DNA of 64,000 nt from Apoda limacodes (Eukaryota; Arthropoda; Insecta; Lepidoptera; Limacodidae): positions 7,073,001 through 7,137,000 of the forward strand of contig OX291547.1 in assembly GCA_946406115.1 (NCBI GenBank). Direction: 5' to 3'. Shown in pieces: positions 12,165-23,743 of the stretch; positions within the stretch are counted from its first letter, which is position 1, and each line of letters opens with the position of its first letter. The translations under genes were made by a program, and so were the position numbers. The notes under the pieces are model-generated. The model was not told where the DNA came from, ran no database searches, and saw nothing but the letters and a program-made list of their open reading frames with translations.

Positions 12165-12665
12165 TATGAAAAAACCAGTCAAATGCGAGTTTGACTCGTG
12201 CAACCGAGTTTTTCGTACCACCATTACGTAATTTATAAACACAAATAAAAAAGTGTACCGCTAAGGAGTCACCCATCCAAGAACTGACCAAGCCCGACGT
12301 TGCTTAACTTTGAATATCGTTTCCAACAAACAAATGTGTTTGTTAGATAATACAAATAGTTGACCAGTTACCAGTTGAGCCGTCGGTATTAGCCACTGCT
12401 CAACTTAATGCAGTTGAGCAGTGGGGAAGAAGCGACTTTAAAGTTCACTGCAAGTTTGTATGTATTACTGTTTTTACAGGGAACTCCCTTTAATTTTAAC
12501 TATTTATTATTTGTTAGATAATCCCTCATTATAACAGATATTCTGTGAAAAATTCAGGCTTCTACCTATTTCGGTCTAAAAGATAGAGCCTTTTAATTGT
12601 CGGATAGATAGACAGACAGCGTAGGCTTAGTAATAGGGCTATGTTGGCCGAACTTAAACCGAACC
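12165..12665 (-). repeat. Composite repeat with 5S-rRNA-derived segment (right arm copy)
   Basis: Inverted counterpart of 5995-6510; the 5S-like part is at 12268-12310 on the minus strand. Its presence in both arms shows that the repeat inserted before the arms were duplicated. Confidence 0.75.
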
Positions 12666-13392
12666 TCAAGTGTAAAAAAAACCAAACCCCTTTAAAATCA
12701 CTCAATTTCTTTGCATATAGATACCTACCTGCCTTGTCGATAAAAGTTTTTCTTAAACAATCTTATCTTAATTTTTTAACTGATTTCGTCCCCTAATGCT
12801 ATCTTCTTTCAACATAATTTCTGACAAAACACGTTTCGTTAAGAGAATACGATTCTGAATCCCTCATAGCGTGCTTCATATAAACGATTTTCTCACTTAT
12901 TTTTGACACTCGCAGATCAAACACCACGAATTTTGAAGGAATGTTCTAGTAGTAAATATATATAGTCTATAGTGTGCCAGTTTTCTATTAAATTTTATAG
13001 TTCAAAAGTTATAATGAGTTCTTGTTTTTTATACAAACGGTTTCAAAAAAGATTTCAATATAATAAAAAACTGTTTTACAAGAACTTGGAAACCACAGAC
13101 AAAGGTATCCTTAGGCTTGGGATTATGACTAAGAAATATCACTTTAATTACCTAAATATATCTTTTTGATGAAAATACATAATGTTACAATTTCTACGAC
13201 AAACAGTTTTGAATGCAAGCGGAAATTTAAAAACTAAAACTGAACTACCTAATTTATATCTTAAAGGACCTAATTAATACATTTGGCATTTGAAATGTGC
13301 TCATCAAGACCTTGAATTCCATACCAAATACGACACATTTGAACTATTGTTTCCGAATTGTTCAATCTATTTTTATGCGCCATACTGGATTT

Positions 13393-13715
13393 AATGTAGC
13401 GTCACATAGCCTATAACAATGTAGCGTCACATAGCCTATAACAATGTAGCGTCACATAGCCTATAACAATGTAGCGTCACATAGCCTATAACAATGTAGC
13501 GTCACATAGCCTATAACAATGTTGCGTCACATAGCCTATAACAATGTAGCGTCACATAGCCTATAACAATGTAGCGTCACATAGCCTATAACAATGTAGC
13601 GTCACATAGCCTATAACAATGTAGCGTCACATAGCCTATAACAATGTAGCGTCACATAGCCTATAACAATGTTGCGTCACATAGCCTATAACAATGTTGC
13701 GTCACATAGCCTTTA
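13393..13715 (-). repeat. 25-bp tandem array, about 13 units (right arm)
   Basis: Complement of the left-arm array (units read TGTAGCGTCACATAGCC on the plus strand). About 13 units are present against 16 on the left, so the arrays changed copy number independently after duplication. Confidence 0.95.
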
Positions 13716-13885
13716 ACACGTGGGCTACTAATATCAAGCTTCCAAATCATTTGTCAAAATATGATGAGTAGTTTAGGAGTTACACGGGAACATATGGTCA
13801 TGCTAACATACATACATAGGCTGCTAAAATTATAACCCTCCGTAGTGCTCAGGTAAAAACTGCTTGTACGTAACAGATTTGAGAT

Positions 13886-15200
13886 ATTACAAATGAATCC
13901 GTTTCTCCAATTGAGCTACGGAATACTAAAAACAACTACAAAACTAATAACTTAAAAGAAAACTAAGTAGAAAAGTTTTAAAAGGTACAAACACTATTAG
14001 TTTCTCATCAAAGCCGAGGTTAGTTTCTTGTTCCTTATACAAAGTAATGACTTTTCACATTACCTTTTACCTAGTTTTTCCATTTGAAGATTTCAAAATG
14101 TATGTTATATCTACCTTTTATCAGAAACCCTTTTGTTATACAGCTAAGCTTTGTTATGGATAAAAAGCAAATACTAACAATTGCCAAAGAAAAACTTAGA
14201 AGATAGCTAATAATACAATTATATAATTATTATTTTAAATATTATATACATTTAAATATTTTAATATTTAAAATCCAAAAAAATAAATATTTTTACAGCA
14301 AAGAAAAAAGTAAAAAGATTAAACATCAGCCAGGGCAACAAACCTCCGTGTAACTGCTCTACCAATTGAGCTATCAAGACACAAGTTAAAATTCTGACCA
14401 CAATTTTGAATGAATATTAATTAATTTTAGTTAATCTTTTGACTACATCTTTGCTATGAAAATATTTATTTACATTGATAGCCATCGCATACCTGGAGAA
14501 TATGGCAAATTTTGATAATGTTGTCTTTAAAGACTAATCTTCTTCTAAAGAAGATTATTTCTATGTGTATACTTATAATTAATTTATAACTTATTTCCTA
14601 ATTCTAAGAAAATTGGAGTGTTTGTAAGAATGATGAACTAGGACTGCATAAGTCCCTAGTTAATGTATTCTTACAATCGAAACACAATCACAAGTCTTAA
14701 AACTGTAAATCTAGTTGGCAATAAATTTGGAGTTTCAAAATCATGATATAAGCTGAAAATAATATTGATTGGGTTTTCTCAGCAATATTTGACATTCACA
14801 GTATTTTTAATTCACTAATAGCAAACTACGTTAAATAAAGAACGTGTCTACCGAAAATGCACAGGCAAATGGTCGCTTATTGCTTGATGGAATGATGCAT
14901 CTTAGAAGAGATTATAATTATTACTTTACACTTTAATTTTTTAAGAAAATACTGAGCGTATGAAACTGCACTTACTGTTTAAACAATCGGCTGCATTGTG
15001 AACCGGATTTCAAAAATAGTATTTAATAACTTGGACGATTCAAAAGTGTTTGTCAAAAAAAAAAAATTATATTCTTTTACCACCATGTGCCATTTTATAT
15101 CTGCAGTATTTTCTAAGACAAAAAACCCACATATGGTAATGATTACAATCTCTTGCAAGATCAAGATAAGTATGAGTTATCTACTTATATATTAAATGGT
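13886..15200. other. AT-rich intergenic DNA with two tRNA-like fragments
   Basis: No protein gene is recognised. On the minus strand GTAGCTCAATTGGAGA (about 13900-13918) and GATAGCTCAATTGGTAGAGC (about 14364-14383) both match an A box and tRNA D arm. Neither is followed by a good B box or acceptor stem, so they look like truncated SINE heads and not functional tRNA genes. Confidence 0.45.
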
Positions 15201-16180
15201 CTGTATAAACGACCATATATTGATATATGTAGTATATATTGCATATATTGATAGATGTAGTATGATTGATGGCTTGGTTCCTGCATGGGTAATTGGTCAC
15301 AGATGTGTACATACCGGGTTTCTTGTCACTTATACTCCCCTTAGGCTAGTTTCCGAAGTGATAGTAGATTAAATGATGTGCATTTGTTACCAGGCTGTTG
15401 TGTGGGAGCTAGGCCACTTCCAGGTATGCGATGTCTATCTGAATGTGTGTGAGTGCGCATATGTATATGTACGTGTTTGTGCGATACGCACGCTTCCCTG
15501 CCGGCCAATCGAGGATTACAACAGATTTGAAGCTGTGAAGTGAAACAACAAATAATAAAAAACTGCAAGTGCGAGTCGGGCTCGCAAAAATTAAAGTCGG
15601 AACCCTCGGTGCACTAGTTCGCACTCGCACCTTATCGGTTTTATTTATATTGTACATAATAAAAAAACAACTCGTATTCGACTGGAAATAGTCGTAAATC
15701 GTCAAAATATGCAAATGAATTCTAATGCAATGAAACCAATGTCAAATTATAGGTACCTATTCAGTTCTTCGTCAGTCAGTACTTGAAAGGAAAGGTGAAG
15801 TATATGATGTACTTATGTAGTTTTATATGTTCCTACTTCCTTGCTTTCTTTATTTACTTTTTTGACATTTTACTTCAAAACTGTACATTTTAGAAATAAA
15901 ATACATGAGTTCAAAATTAAAAAATAAATTAATTAAATATAAATAGATTTACATAATACACTATATTGTTGTTGCTGGTTAACAGTGCTGGTCGCACAAT
16001 ACTAAAAACATTGTGAACACTGTTTGTTGTCGCAGATAAATTAAAGAAAAATTAAAAAAGATTAAGTAATTCTGAGTACCAAATAGTTAGTTTCTGGGAT
16101 TGTTTAGACTAGTACAAATTAAGTTAACTTAACTAATCTAAATTAAATATATCAAAAAAGTCTTTGTCCATGTGGTAAAG
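15201..16180. other. Intergenic stretch with a short dispersed-repeat fragment
   Basis: A fragment at about 15563-15650 contains AAGTGCGAGTCGGGCTCGC and CGGAACCCTCGGTGCAC, the end module of the lepidopteran repeat seen at 867-1120. The rest is AT-rich with no recognised feature. Confidence 0.55.
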
Positions 16181-16185
16181 TTGCA

Positions 16186-16570
16186 AGAACGCTGGCTACA
16201 TTTCCTCTTTGGATCGAAACAGTTATCTTTTGATAGAGAAATTAACCTGCCCTTGTCACACGCAGCGGCGAACAAACGAGAAGTAATTTTTTAACAAATC
16301 GTTTGGCCGATGGACCCCATGGACCAAACGTCTCAACAGCAAAACGGCACAAACACCTAGTCATTCATTAGTGACCTGTATCTAAACCGTTTGCTATTTT
16401 CTGCTCCAAAGATGCCCCGGCCCCTCTAGATGTCCCCTGAAGATATATTGGACAAAAGTCGACACAAGTAGCAATCCACATCATAGCCCTCCCACGCTCC
16501 CAAGGGACAAGAGTTAAACCATCAGGTATCCTGCCATCATCACGTGTCAAATCATTGGGTTCATGGGTCG
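16186..16570 (-). pseudogene. LINE relic, C-terminal region with an RIPDGLTLVPW motif
   Basis: Minus-strand translation gives 'RDDGRIPDGLTLVPWERGRA', 'WIATCVDF', 'GTSRGAGAS', then after a frame change 'ETFGPWGPSAKRF' and finally 'ITVSIQRGNVASVLATLP'. I recall this series, in this order, from the region downstream of the reverse transcriptase in a family of animal non-LTR retrotransposons. The PDG...D spacing there resembles a PD-(D/E)XK nuclease core. The copy has at least one stop and frame changes and lacks the RT domain, so it is a dead fragment. The clade is not certain. Confidence 0.6.
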
Positions 16571-17055
16571 TTGGAACGTTAATGCTTGTAAGAGAGCCCT
16601 TCTGATGATGTCGTTGAGGAAACCGCGACGGAAGAGACTTGTTGCATTTTTACGACATGAGAGTCCATGTTAACCGAAACGGTCAACGCTGGTACCACAT
16701 GGACACAAATGTGGATGACATACCAATGCTCTGAGACGAATAGCTATTGCAATCCGAAGTCTCTCATTATCTCACTGTGTACCCAATGTGAAGCCAATTA
16801 CCGGACTCCTTTGTTGAGATGGCTAAAAGACGGGCTTGGTCAGAATTTCTAGAACATTTTCAAGCTAAATAAATAAATTCTTTTTGAACTGACGATGCAT
16901 CCCAAAGTTTTTGTTGCCTTGATTCCTCCAAAGCCTTTTATGCAATAGTAAGTTAAGGGAATTACTACTCTGTAATTTTTATAATTTAAATTTGAACACT
17001 TTGTAGAGAACTGAGGAAGGCTGGTAATACTATATACATTATATAAACTATTCAC
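16571..17055. other. Intergenic DNA, nothing recognised
   Basis: Short open frames on both strands show no recognisable domain or consistent coding signal. Confidence 0.45.
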
Positions 17056-17124
17056 TTTAAACCCCACCTCCCCTATCAAGTAGCAAGTAAATATTATGTT
17101 CAGCACCTCAGTCAACAATTTGAC

Positions 17125-17730
17125 ATTTGATCCATTTCATTACAATCCAGTTGCACGATTTTTTCTAATTCTGGTGTACTATCTGTGAGTTGGTTAGTTT
17201 TTATTGCATGCTTTTACTTAACTTCGTATTTGTATGTATGTATGTTTAGCCTACGTACCGTAGTCTATTGGTGCTGAACTTTGGCACATTATATATTTTC
17301 GGTGACAATGCAGCAATATGCTACCATGGAGCTGATCTGATGTTGGGATAATGGAGCCGGAAGGCAGGAACTCGGCTCGTTTGATTTGTTGAGACAAGTC
17401 CTTTGATCATAAATGATTTCCAGAAGCTGATGATATATCATTTAAGACCCGAGTATTTGTCACGACGATTCATCACAGAGGACTTGTAACCACCCTCCGG
17501 CTCCATCATCAGATCAGCTCCAGGGTAACATTTTATTCCATGGTCACCGAAAATATATAGTATACCAAAGCTCAGTCGCAGTCCGAGATGCGAGCTGAAC
17601 ATACATACAAACAAATATAAAATTAAATAAAAGCTTGTAAAGCTTGCAACCAATGCTATCTGGACTACAGATAGGTAGTCCACCGAAATTAGACAAGAAG
17701 TGTAACTGGATTGTAACAACATAAAGTCCA
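17125..17730. mobile_element. Foldback (inverted-repeat) non-autonomous element
   Basis: The segment from about 17130 (ATTACAATCCAGTTGCAC) to 17363 is an imperfect inverted copy of about 17490 to 17720 (complement of GTAACTGGATTGTAAC). The arms of roughly 230 bp share ATATATTTTCGGTGAC and GGAGCTGATCTGATG and flank about 125 bp of unique DNA. A CCACCTCCCCT...AAGTAGCAAGTAAA stretch occurs in the same orientation on both sides (17063-17096 and 17766-17797). That could be a flanking duplication or part of a larger unit. No ORF of significance. Confidence 0.65.
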
Positions 17731-19190
17731 AAAATTAAAAAAAAAAAAATTTTACACTATATACCCACCTCCCCTCTTAAGTAGCAAGTAAAAATTATGT
17801 TTCATTTTTCATTAATTATGTTTCATTTCCAAGGGAATTCAATTGCATATTTTGGCGAGTTTATGTCTAATTCCGGTCGACCACGAGTTGAATTTATATA
17901 TGTTCGATATTAAAAAAAAAAACCGAAAATGTGCGAGTCGATGTCGTGTACCGAAGGTTTTGAACCACCACATACGGACCCGACTCTCACTTGGCAAATT
18001 TTTATTATTAGTTGTTTCACTTCACAGCTTGCAATATTATCACTTAAAGTTTGAAGCTTGTCTGCCCTATTACAATAGTGACGATAGGGCAAAATCAATA
18101 AAAATGTACTTCTTATATTGAACTATTTTTATAACTTTTTGTACTATTTTTTATTATTGACACATATTAGGTGTAAATTGTCGACCTCAGAGAGACAGCA
18201 TAGGCTTAATAATGGGCTTACTTGTCACCCTAAAAAACAGCCACTGCCGTGAGTTCAAATATTTCTCAATGTTGAATTTCTTTTTTTTATTTCCGTAAAG
18301 GTTTCAATCATACCTGTCACTACCTTGTTCGGAATTAGCATCAATATTAAACTGACAGGAATCGATATACGTATCTGCTATCGATATACGTATATTTCAC
18401 CATTCAAACAACGAATAACAGAAGAAAGTATTTGAACTTTTGAAGTTGTCTGACTCTATGTATTCATGACATTCAGTTCAGTGGCGCAGAAAAGTGAAAA
18501 TGTTTTGAACACTATTTCCTTTCCTTCACGAAATGGATTAAAGCAGAAGCAAATAGCGGATTCCTTATTTATTTATTTAAAAACCTTTGACTGTTTTGAT
18601 TGAACAAGGTTGTCGTATATATATCGATTAATATAATAAATAAATAATAGTAACTAAGGGTTTTTAAGGCAGCTCGCACAATAATTGTAGTAAAAACGCT
18701 AAATAAACGCAAAAACATTAAAAATATCACTATCATTTAGTTTTGGTTTTTTAATTATGATAGATTAAATTACAAAATGCATTGTAAACTTTTATTTAAT
18801 TTTATATCTCAACTAAAGCTTTCGCCAACGTTTCGTACGCAGAGTCTTGCTTATAGAAAAAAGTTTGCTATACCTCGTTCTAACTATAGCTGGTTCACGT
18901 GAGATTCGGTTGGAATTATTTATGGAGGTACATTCAAAGTTTCTAAAATGAAAATTCCTTAAGTCCTTATCCGTCCCTTCACCTATTTCCGTGCCAAATT
19001 TCGATGACGAAAGGACCAACAAATATAATATATATATAATATAATATTAGTATGGGTAATATTGATTTAAAAATGATAAGAGGCAATAAATAACTGTTTT
19101 ATTTAAACTCTTGTTAATTCTCAAGTAGTTCACTTGGTAAGCATAATATATTTTTTTGGTAATATACTATTCTTATTGAAAATAAAGAAG
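17731..19190. other. Intergenic DNA with decayed dispersed repeats
   Basis: Fragments of the GTGCGAGTC / CACTTCACAGCTT repeat (about 17925-18040) and of a repeat with GCCAAATTTCGATGACG and ending ATAATATTAGTATGGG (about 18860-19056) are visible. No gene is recognised. Confidence 0.5.
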
Positions 19191-19197
19191 GTTCCAT

Positions 19198-19582
19198 GAT
19201 TCACCCACGATGGCGGATTTAATGCTGTCACAATAAGTGACAATTGACTAAGATCACAGAAACTACTCATACTCACTATGGAATAATAATAATCATGACA
19301 TTGTAACACAAATTCTTATTTTTAATAATAATTTTACTTTCAATCCTTATAACTTTGTTCTGACACGAATTTAGACAATCTCTTGACATTGACAATTTTC
19401 CTTTAATAAAGGTGCATTAAATATCATATTCTTTGAAATTAATAAATATGTTAAAAACATAAATAAGAATAGGTGTGTGTGTGTGTGTGTGTGAGAATGT
19501 GTGTCATGATTATTATTATTCCATAACGAGTAGTTTCTGCGATTCTAGTCAATTGTGACTTAATTTAATCTGAAAATTATGA
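19198..19582. mobile_element. Hairpin-forming non-autonomous element with ~70-100-bp inverted arms
   Basis: The left arm (strongest at 19234-19301, with GACAATTGACTAAGATC and ATGGAATAATAATAATCATG) is the inverted copy of 19503-19570. The interior contains a (GT)n run (19472-19493). Terminal duplications were not identified. This fits a MITE-like insertion. Confidence 0.6.
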
Positions 19583-19602
19583 ATCGCGTCACTAATTAAC
19601 TT

Positions 19603-19761
19603 GTGCCGCGACTTCTATCGAAGGCCAGAGCAAATGTTCTATCCGACATATTTGATCGGCGCGACATGTTTGCCGACAAACATCAAGGAAAGTATGTTCG
19701 TATGATATTTCCTGAGGCAAGCGATGTCTCTGTCGAAGATTTCAGTCATGTTTACCTTAGC
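19603..19761 (+). other. Possible coding fragment (53 codons, unidentified)
   Basis: This stretch stays open and reads like protein, with mixed codon third positions, unlike the surrounding AT-rich DNA. The middle reads 'DIFDRRDMFADKHQGKYVRM'. No ATG start, clear splice acceptor or recognisable domain is seen; GTAGGT directly after it could be a splice donor. It may be a host exon or a decayed transposon ORF. Confidence 0.25.
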
Positions 19762-19869
19762 GTAGGTATCTACTTACTCTTTAAGTTATTTGGATTTATT
19801 ATGTTAAAACCTAGACCATTTAGTATGTTTTTAGAACTAAAAGTACTATATACCAGTCTGGAAAAGTAA

Positions 19870-20285
19870 ACCGTTACTGAAATCGGCTGAAATAATCAGC
19901 TCTTTCTTTTGCAGCTGCAGCTTCATGGTATTTTGTTGTTTTCTATATTTTATGTTCTTAGGCAAAAACGTGTGTACATAAATTTTTTCCAAAACCAGTA
20001 TGATTTTTTTAAAAATTAGTTACTAATCCTGTAAAAAAACAATTAAACCTTACAAACTTACTTTAGCCTCTCGACCTATTTTACAGTGATTGCCAGACTT
20101 GGCAACAATTCAAAACCCTGGAAACTGAACCTACCTGTTTATGGATCACTATATATATACCTATTTAGTACTTACATTGTTGTATAGACTTTTAAAATAC
20201 ATTGCTATAAATTAACAATATATTTATTGTATATATTAATATACAAAAAACATATAAATATTAATGTAATATAATGTAAACATAG
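19870..20285. other. AT-rich intergenic DNA
   Basis: Nothing recognised. Confidence 0.5.
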
Positions 20286-20286
20286 A

Positions 20287-20475
20287 ATATGTATTCACAG
20301 TCTTAAGTCTGAGGACAGTTTGCCTCCCTGTGTATGATTTACCGCCTGTACACATTAGTGCTGAATTCTAAGGAATCGTATAACATAATCACCATGGCTA
20401 CATTCTCTCATCGCACCTCTAGCTATCAGGTAGACCGCAAGCTTGTTTGCCACCTTGACAAACAAAATATTCAAA
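20287..20475 (+). pseudogene. Short relic of the CR1/Jockey-like LINE
   Basis: CTTAAGTCTGAGGACAGTTT and GCCTCCCTGTGTATGATTTA parallel the LINE at 4262-4310. After an internal deletion the 3' UTR motif CGCAAGCTTGTTTGCCACC follows. The coding frame is destroyed. Confidence 0.65.
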
Positions 20476-20925
20476 AATGAAGTAAATGGATATCAATCAA
20501 ATATGGATATAATGGATATCAAATATCATGTAAAGTACTACTAAAATAAGTACAGTAGTTGCCGAGTATATATCCAACACGTATTTCCAATACAAATAAG
20601 TATCAATAACTACGTACAAGGTTGGTACAAGGTTGAACGGATTCTGGTGCCAATTTTTTTTTTCCAATTTATATTAGGGGGATTTTATTCGGATCAGTAA
20701 ATTAAGCTCGTGCGGTTATGAAATATATTTGTCTGATAATTTTTTCTACAAATTGTGTTTTTGAAGTACTGTAATCTACTTCGGGAGACACGGCTCCGTC
20801 TGAATCTTCACTAGCATACTGGTGCGTAGAACCGTTTGTAATGACAAAACTCGATCTGAGCGCTTAGGTTAGAAATATGTTGACGAACCTAGTACATAAA
20901 GAAGGGTTTTGAAAATATTATTAAC

Positions 20926-21058
20926 GGCTTCAAGAACGCACGGTCAGGCGCCATATTGGCGCCACATTGTACGTGAGATGCTACAGTGTGCTCGGTACTC
21001 AGTACTAGTTACGGAATGCATCCACCAAGATGGCGACTGACCGTGCGTTCTTGAAGCC
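20926..21058. mobile_element. 133-bp MITE with 22-bp perfect terminal inverted repeats
   Basis: The left end GGCTTCAAGAACGCACGG and its exact complement at the right end (CCGTGCGTTCTTGAAGCC) extend over 22 bp. The element is flanked on both sides by AAC (20923-20925 and 21059-21061), compatible with a 3-bp target duplication. It encodes nothing. The superfamily was not identified; a 3-bp duplication would fit, for example, PIF/Harbinger, but the ends alone do not prove this. Confidence 0.8.
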
Positions 21059-21061
21059 AAC

Positions 21062-22395
21062 TCATTTGAAACGCATAGTATAAAGTTATGTTTCATAATT
21101 TTCGGGTCCGTACAATAGTCCCTTATTAAAATTTATAATGCGGAAAAAATATACAAAACAGACTTTTTTCCGTATTTTATAAAAAGTCACATCAAAAGGT
21201 TATGCAAATTTACAACCATTTCACAAGCGTCATAACTTGTTATTAGTAATAATCAAGAGACCCAGAGCGAAATGAGACATTGTGTCAAAGAACATTTTAA
21301 TAAATAGCTTGCTGAAAGTGATAAAATGGACTTAATACACAAGCTCTTTTTAAGAATTAAAATTTTAATGTTCCTAAGAATGCATAAGCTTAGTGGGTAG
21401 CGTGCAGCACATTTATACTGCAAGCAGTGTTTAGGTTGTAACCTTAGCTCTTCTAGATTCCTGCTACAAGCGCACAGGCCTCTTTTTCGGTAAAGGAAGA
21501 TTAGGCCACAGCCTTACCAGGCTAAGGCCCTAACAGCAATGCAGATAGGTGGACGTTGTCGAGCTAGTGGCCTTAACTGTTAAAGTTATGAAGCCGCCCT
21601 TTGGACTTGGTTCAATGACCGTTGTCATATGACAACCAGAGATTAAGCTAAAAGATATTCTCTCATATGGTAACCTACCAACGTCCTTGCCTACCATATC
21701 TATCATAAAGTAACTTCTCAACTCCTGAGATTGAACACGATTTCTAGTCTAAAAATCTAGAGTTCTAGTTCGATAAGCAACTAAAACAACGTCTTTAGGA
21801 TTTCAATAAATCCTAACAAAGTAAAATATTTTTTTTACTAATTCTATGTTGTTTTTTGTAAACCAAAATTAATAGGTAATATAAAAGTTAAATAGATACT
21901 TATAAAAATATAAATTTACAAAGCTATGTCGTTTATACACAGGATAGTCATGAATATACAGTGCAATAAAGTCGCAAGCTATTAATTTTTACGACCCTTA
22001 CTCAAGACCAGGGTAAGAAATGATGTCAGCAAGTTAACACAACATTAATCTATTAAAATTGGTGGCCATAAATATCTTCAATGTAATATTTATCCGTTTA
22101 TTGCACATATAACTGTAACACAATAACAGCCTTCGTATTTTAGTAAACAAATAAATATATAAGGTACTTTAGATATATCTAGTATATTAGGTACTGTAGG
22201 TATACCTAAAAAATGTCATCTAAAGTTAAAATAAACTAAATGTTATAACAAAATGACAGCCCAAGTCCCACGTATATTTATTTTTAGATCTACTACACTT
22301 ACTAATTGGGAGCTTTTTTAATTTATGACTAAGTAGGTACTTTGCCATAGGGACCTACTTATTCTAAGTAACTACAAAGAGGAAGGAGTAGTAAA
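21062..22395. other. AT-rich intergenic DNA left of the retrotransposon
   Basis: No gene is recognised. Sequence around 21400-21560 (CAGGCCTCTTTTTCGG...) has the look of a decayed dispersed repeat, without firm assignment. Confidence 0.5.
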
Positions 22396-22399
22396 AGCC
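22396..22399 (+). other. Target-site duplication, left copy (AGCC)
   Basis: The 4 bp immediately before the LTR start TGTAG equal the 4 bp immediately after the right LTR end CTACA (44381-44384). A short target duplication of this size is usual for Ty3/gypsy integrases. Confidence 0.85.
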
Positions 22400-22798
22400 T
22401 GTAGTGGACCCAAGCCTTTAATAGAGAGTTGTAGCAATCCGGACCCCACGACACGGTGTTGATTTGCTAAATTAAGTCTTAAGAGAACAGGTAAATTAAA
22501 GAAAATGGGATTCATTAATAATAAATATAAATTAGATCAATCACCTTCGTAATTCATACCAATCGAATACTATCGAGATCGATGAAACATTAAGTGAGTG
22601 AGTGGCCCGGATGTCCTCACCGGTCTTAGATTAATATATTTATATCTACGCCATAAGGCGTAAATCGCAGTGGGATCCTAAAATCATCAACACAAAGAAA
22701 AATAATTACTCGTTAAATACGACCGATTCGTAAAGTAGCAGATGACCAGGAGGTTAAAATATATGGAGAATATCGATCGATTATTTTCAGTTAATTGT

Positions 22799-22806
22799 TA
22801 TAAATA
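22799..22806 (+). promoter_or_regulatory. Candidate TATA box in the LTR
   Basis: TATAAATA lies about 400 bp into the LTR. No clear arthropod initiator was found at the standard distance. A second, weaker pair (TATAAG at 23124 and TCAGTT at 23139) has non-standard spacing. The transcription start is therefore unknown. Confidence 0.25.
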
Positions 22807-23284
22807 TCGTAGGGTGCGAGAGGGATAGTAGAGTAGGCTCCGCGCCGCTTACGACGAGCCTTCAATGTGTAAATTAATCGAAGCTGTATAATCGAGTCAC
22901 AAAGAAGCGGAGAAACTAGTTCGGCAGGTAAAGAGTTTAGTAGAATCGGGTGACGATTTCGATATGATTGTTCGATTATTACTATAAAGTAACTGGCCAC
23001 TAAAATGCGAAGCACGTGGGTACACGTGGAAGTAAAATAAAGAAGAAATTAACTGGCGCCACAATCCCTAGACACGCCACGTGTTCAGGCCGCGTCTATC
23101 GGGGGGGGGGAGGGGAGAACGGTTATAAGCGATAGGCGTCAGTTGCGGCACCCTTTTCCACTGTCGTCGTACCGAGAGGCTGGCCGTGCTCGAGATTCCT
23201 GAGGAAGCGGGAAGGATAGGACGAACAAAGATTTGAAGAAATTTAATACCGACGCCGTGCACGTTTCGCCTACATCAAATATCA

Positions 23285-23290
23285 GTAAGT
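23285..23290 (+). other. Candidate splice donor (GTAAGT) in the LTR
   Basis: ATCA|GTAAGTG is a good match to the donor consensus and lies about 900 bp into the LTR. With an acceptor just before gag (33978) it would remove about 10.7 kb of leader. This is inference only; the same site exists in the 3' LTR at 39649. Confidence 0.3.
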
Positions 23291-23743
23291 GTCTTTTGTG
23301 AGAACTGAGGCTAGCAATGTCAACTTATTATTGATGGGTTTGTACTATGGGGCTTTGTGAGGGACTTCCTTTATACCATGGCGTAAGGACTGTGTAAGGG
23401 ACCGTGTAAGATGCCACCTTGGTTAAAGTGAAGGGTTGGTTGGGGAAAATTGAAAGTGGTTGACCTTTTGGTTGGGATTCTAGTTGTAAATTTGGAGTAG
23501 AGAAGGGAAAAACCCTTGCTTATTAAAAATGCAGAGGTAGTTTGTTGACATTGTTGGCTATGTACTCTTAAAGGAAAAGAGATTGCCGATTTCTGCAGAA
23601 AATTTAGTGGAGAAAAGGGCTCCTGCCGGGATCGGCGTCTCTTAACATGATGTTGTAAATTTTGTGATACTTTGTGGGAAGAAACCCCGTAATTAGGCTC
23701 TGATCTGATTAGTTAAGAAATCGTTTAAGATTAGGGTTAAGGT

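Larger units (their letters stand above)
9397..13885 (-). repeat. Right arm of the giant palindrome
   Basis: This is the inverted copy of 4681-8934. It is about 235 bp longer, mainly because of an expanded (AT)n run (10309-10355) with about 200 bp of adjoining sequence (10356-10560) that the left arm lacks, and a small extra segment near 9930-9990. The array near its outer end has fewer units than the left one. Otherwise the order of all modules is the same in reverse. Confidence 0.85.

Noticed and set aside
14334..14395. tRNA gene on the minus strand
   Set aside because: Only the D-arm part matches; the anticodon, T arm and acceptor stem do not fold.
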